Of a stretch of DNA of 64,000 bases, positions 61,876-64,000 are shown one piece after another. Below the pieces are notes generated by a model. It was not told the DNA's origin. It worked only from the letters and a program-made list of their open reading frames with translations, and made no database searches. A program made the translations under genes and the position numbers. The stretch's first letter is position 1; every line of letters begins with the position of its first letter. The stretch is from an uncultured Opitutia bacterium (lineage in GTDB: Bacteria > Verrucomicrobiota > Verrucomicrobiia > Opitutales > Coraliomargaritaceae). Location of the stretch: NCBI GenBank assembly GCA_937136395.1, contig CAKZOI010000072.1, positions 91,330 to 155,329 of the forward strand. The letters run 5' to 3'.

Positions 61876-62384
61876 GCTTCAGTCGCCTCCAACTCAGCCA
61901 CAGCAGTTTCAAAAGCCTTGATCTGGTCACGAAAGGTGGCTGCATCCTCATAGGCCTCTTCAGCAATCGCACGCGCGAGTGAGTCCCTTAGGGTTTGTAA
62001 TTTCGCTTGGCTATTTTGGCGTGTCAATGCGACTTCAGGAACCTTCCCTTTATGCTCGGTGCCCACGTGCATATCCTCTAATACGGGACGAACTACATCC
62101 GCAAACACCTGAAAACAAGCGGAACAACCGAGTCGACCTGTGCGACGAAAGTCTGCCGTTTCAAGCCCGCAATTTGAGCATACCAACTGCAAGTCAGGCA
62201 GTCCCTGCGTCAAATTCGACTTCGCAAGAAGATCCGCCAATGAAAATCCTTGCGGATCTGTCACTCCCTTTTTCTGCGCACACGACTCACACAAATCAAC
62301 TTTGTGTATCTTATTATTCACGATTTGCGTCAAGTGAACGGTCGCCTCTTTGTTACAGTTACTGCACTTAAGATTATCAGCCAT
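61872..62384 (-). CDS. mcsA: McsA-type UVR/zinc-finger activator protein
   Basis: McsA activates McsB and binds ClpC. From the ATG at 62384 the product is 170 residues with two zinc modules of paired CxxC motifs (CSNCNKE, CESCAQKK, CSNCGLE, CSACFQV, about residues 7-95) and a C-terminal UVR domain (LRDSLARAIAEEAYEDAATF, about 137-156). An ATG at 62429 would add 15 atypical residues. The arrangement is as in Bacillus, but the CtsR repressor that begins that operon is absent: the 120 bases upstream lead directly to ilvE. Confidence 0.93.
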   Translation of the reverse strand: MADNLKCSNCNKEATVHLTQIVNNKIHKVDLCESCAQKKGVTDPQGFSLADLLAKSNLTQGLPDLQLVCSNCGLETADFRRTGRLGCSACFQVFADVVRPVLEDMHVGTEHKGKVPEVALTRQNSQAKLQTLRDSLARAIAEEAYEDAATFRDQIKAFETAVAELEATEA

Positions 62385-62549
62385 AGTTTTATTGTAAGAA
62401 TGTCCTAAGGGATCGCAAAGCGAAAGCATATTTTACCCCTAAGCGCAAAACGAACCCACGAACCGATTGTTATTTATGACAATATTGCACAAAATGTGCC
62501 AACACCCCACACAGAAGAATACGAATACTCAGGCTGCAAATAAAGTATG

Positions 62550-63416
<867 letters not shown>

Positions 63417-63535
63417 AAAGTTTGAGGATGATGATCGCCGATTTGGTTTTGTCTAGTCTGCATCGCAAATTTGACAGGAGAAATCCTGCTCGACTTGCAC
63501 TGCCCTAAGTCACTAGCCCCCTGCGACGGCAAAAT

Positions 63536-64000
63536 CTATTGAAAGATCTGAGACCGGAGCCCGCGGATCGCCGCTAAGCCGCCCCAGTCACCACCCTTCA
63601 TCGTATGCACCTTCGGAGGGTGCTTTCGCCCTCGTTCCAATTGCCAGGCACCCGTAAAGCCGCGCACAAACTCAGCTGAACCAAGAATCGCACCATCAGT
63701 GAAATACCGCACACGGCAGCGCAACATAGCGGCCTTAGGTAATTTGCCGTTTTGCTGATCCAGAACCTTGAGCGCCCGCTCTCGCGACATTTCTGATACA
63801 CCAGCTTCCGAAGCATGCTTACCAAAAATCAACATACGGTGCATCTGCAGTGCCGAATCAACCTGCTTCGCGCCTCGATCCGTCCAGATCGCAACCAAGC
63901 CCTGCTTAGCATCCACAGCACCTGCCACCGCTTCCGCATAGCCACAGAAACGGTAATCCTTAGGATCTTTAACGATTCCTGCACGCACAGGGTTCAGGTC
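63536..64000 (-). CDS. REP-associated tyrosine transposase (RAYT), C-terminal part, cut by window edge
   Basis: The minus-strand frame is open to the right end of the window and reads DLNPVRAGIVKDPKDYRFCG, then a domain of about 140 residues to the stop at 63536. The NPVRAGIV..P.DY..S/CGY block is the C-terminal end of the Y1 HUH catalytic domain of IS200-like RAYT proteins, which mobilise or maintain REP hairpins. The GTG at 63986-63988 is not a start. The N-terminal HUH motif and catalytic Tyr lie outside the window. REP-like hairpins at 18.2, 19.3, 41.8 and 49.9 kb may be its targets. Confidence 0.8.
   Translation of the reverse strand, partial: DLNPVRAGIVKDPKDYRFCGYAEAVAGAVDAKQGLVAIWTDRGAKQVDSALQMHRMLIFGKHASEAGVSEMSRERALKVLDQQNGKLPKAAMLRCRVRYFTDGAILGSAEFVRGFTGAWQLERGRKHPPKVHTMKGGDWGGLAAIRGLRSQIFQ

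Overview
The window reads as a chromosomal segment of a free-living, Gram-negative bacterium, most probably of the Verrucomicrobiota and, by the gene mix, near the Opitutales/Coraliomargarita group (inference from content; no search was possible). Signs are a citramalate synthase for isoleucine, McsA-McsB-ClpC in a bacterium with Lol lipoprotein export and ExbBD, an OleA/OleB pair, a beta-CASP nuclease beside ApaG, DUF1080, ThuA and Gfo/Idh type sugar proteins, and remnants of glycoside hydrolases.

Layout. 1-4.7 kb: arginine genes argJ (cut by the window edge)-argB-argD-argF, then a GAF protein. 4.8-13.7 kb: cimA, then a stretch rich in broken genes (GH13 lipoprotein, an unknown protein, a pyruvate:flavodoxin oxidoreductase remnant, a Pmp3-like peptide) interleaved with intact apaG, a beta-CASP hydrolase, a small STAS-like protein and exbBD. 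13.7-22.7 kb: leuCD, typA, a frameshifted membrane protein, der, and an aminotransferase coupled to an Lrp/AsnC regulator. 22.8-33.6 kb: a large hybrid histidine kinase, oleB-oleA, a PfkB sugar kinase, a rhamnosidase remnant, DUF1080, tRNA-Leu, DAHP synthase, malate dehydrogenase, cutA. 33.6-38.6 kb: a four-gene operon with a PilB/GspE ATPase, two response regulators whose AAA-like half has lost its ATPase motifs, and a lone MshEN-like domain. 38.8-50.2 kb: metG, lexA, ispF, ndk, lolD-lolC/E, pgpA-pgsA, nucleases, a TonB-like VWA protein, tRNA-Val. 50.3-64 kb: FAH protein and pseudouridine synthase, a decayed Gfo/Idh plus esterase remnant, ThuA, hflX, a uracil-DNA glycosylase, mcsA-mcsB-clpC, ilvE, and a REP-associated transposase cut by the right edge.

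Three things stand out. First, many start codons (argB, argD, argF, leuD, typA, der, a VOC protein, the rhamnosidase remnant) are preceded not by a Shine-Dalgarno sequence but by short tandem arrays of degenerate 7-mers (8-mers at argB); two arrays start on the stop codon of the gene before, and two more face each other between leuC and typA. Second, REP-like paired hairpins lie at 18.2, 19.3, 41.8 and 49.9 kb and a RAYT transposase at the right edge. Third, at least nine genes carry lesions: some are single-base changes, several of them in homopolymers (real decay or assembly error), others are nonsense changes and large internal deletions that look like true loss of sugar-use genes.

Metabolically the window covers arginine, leucine/isoleucine (cimA, leuCD, ilvE), the first step of aromatic synthesis, part of the TCA cycle, isoprenoid and phospholipid synthesis, lipoprotein sorting and protein quality control. 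No CRISPR array, rRNA, prophage or replication origin was seen.
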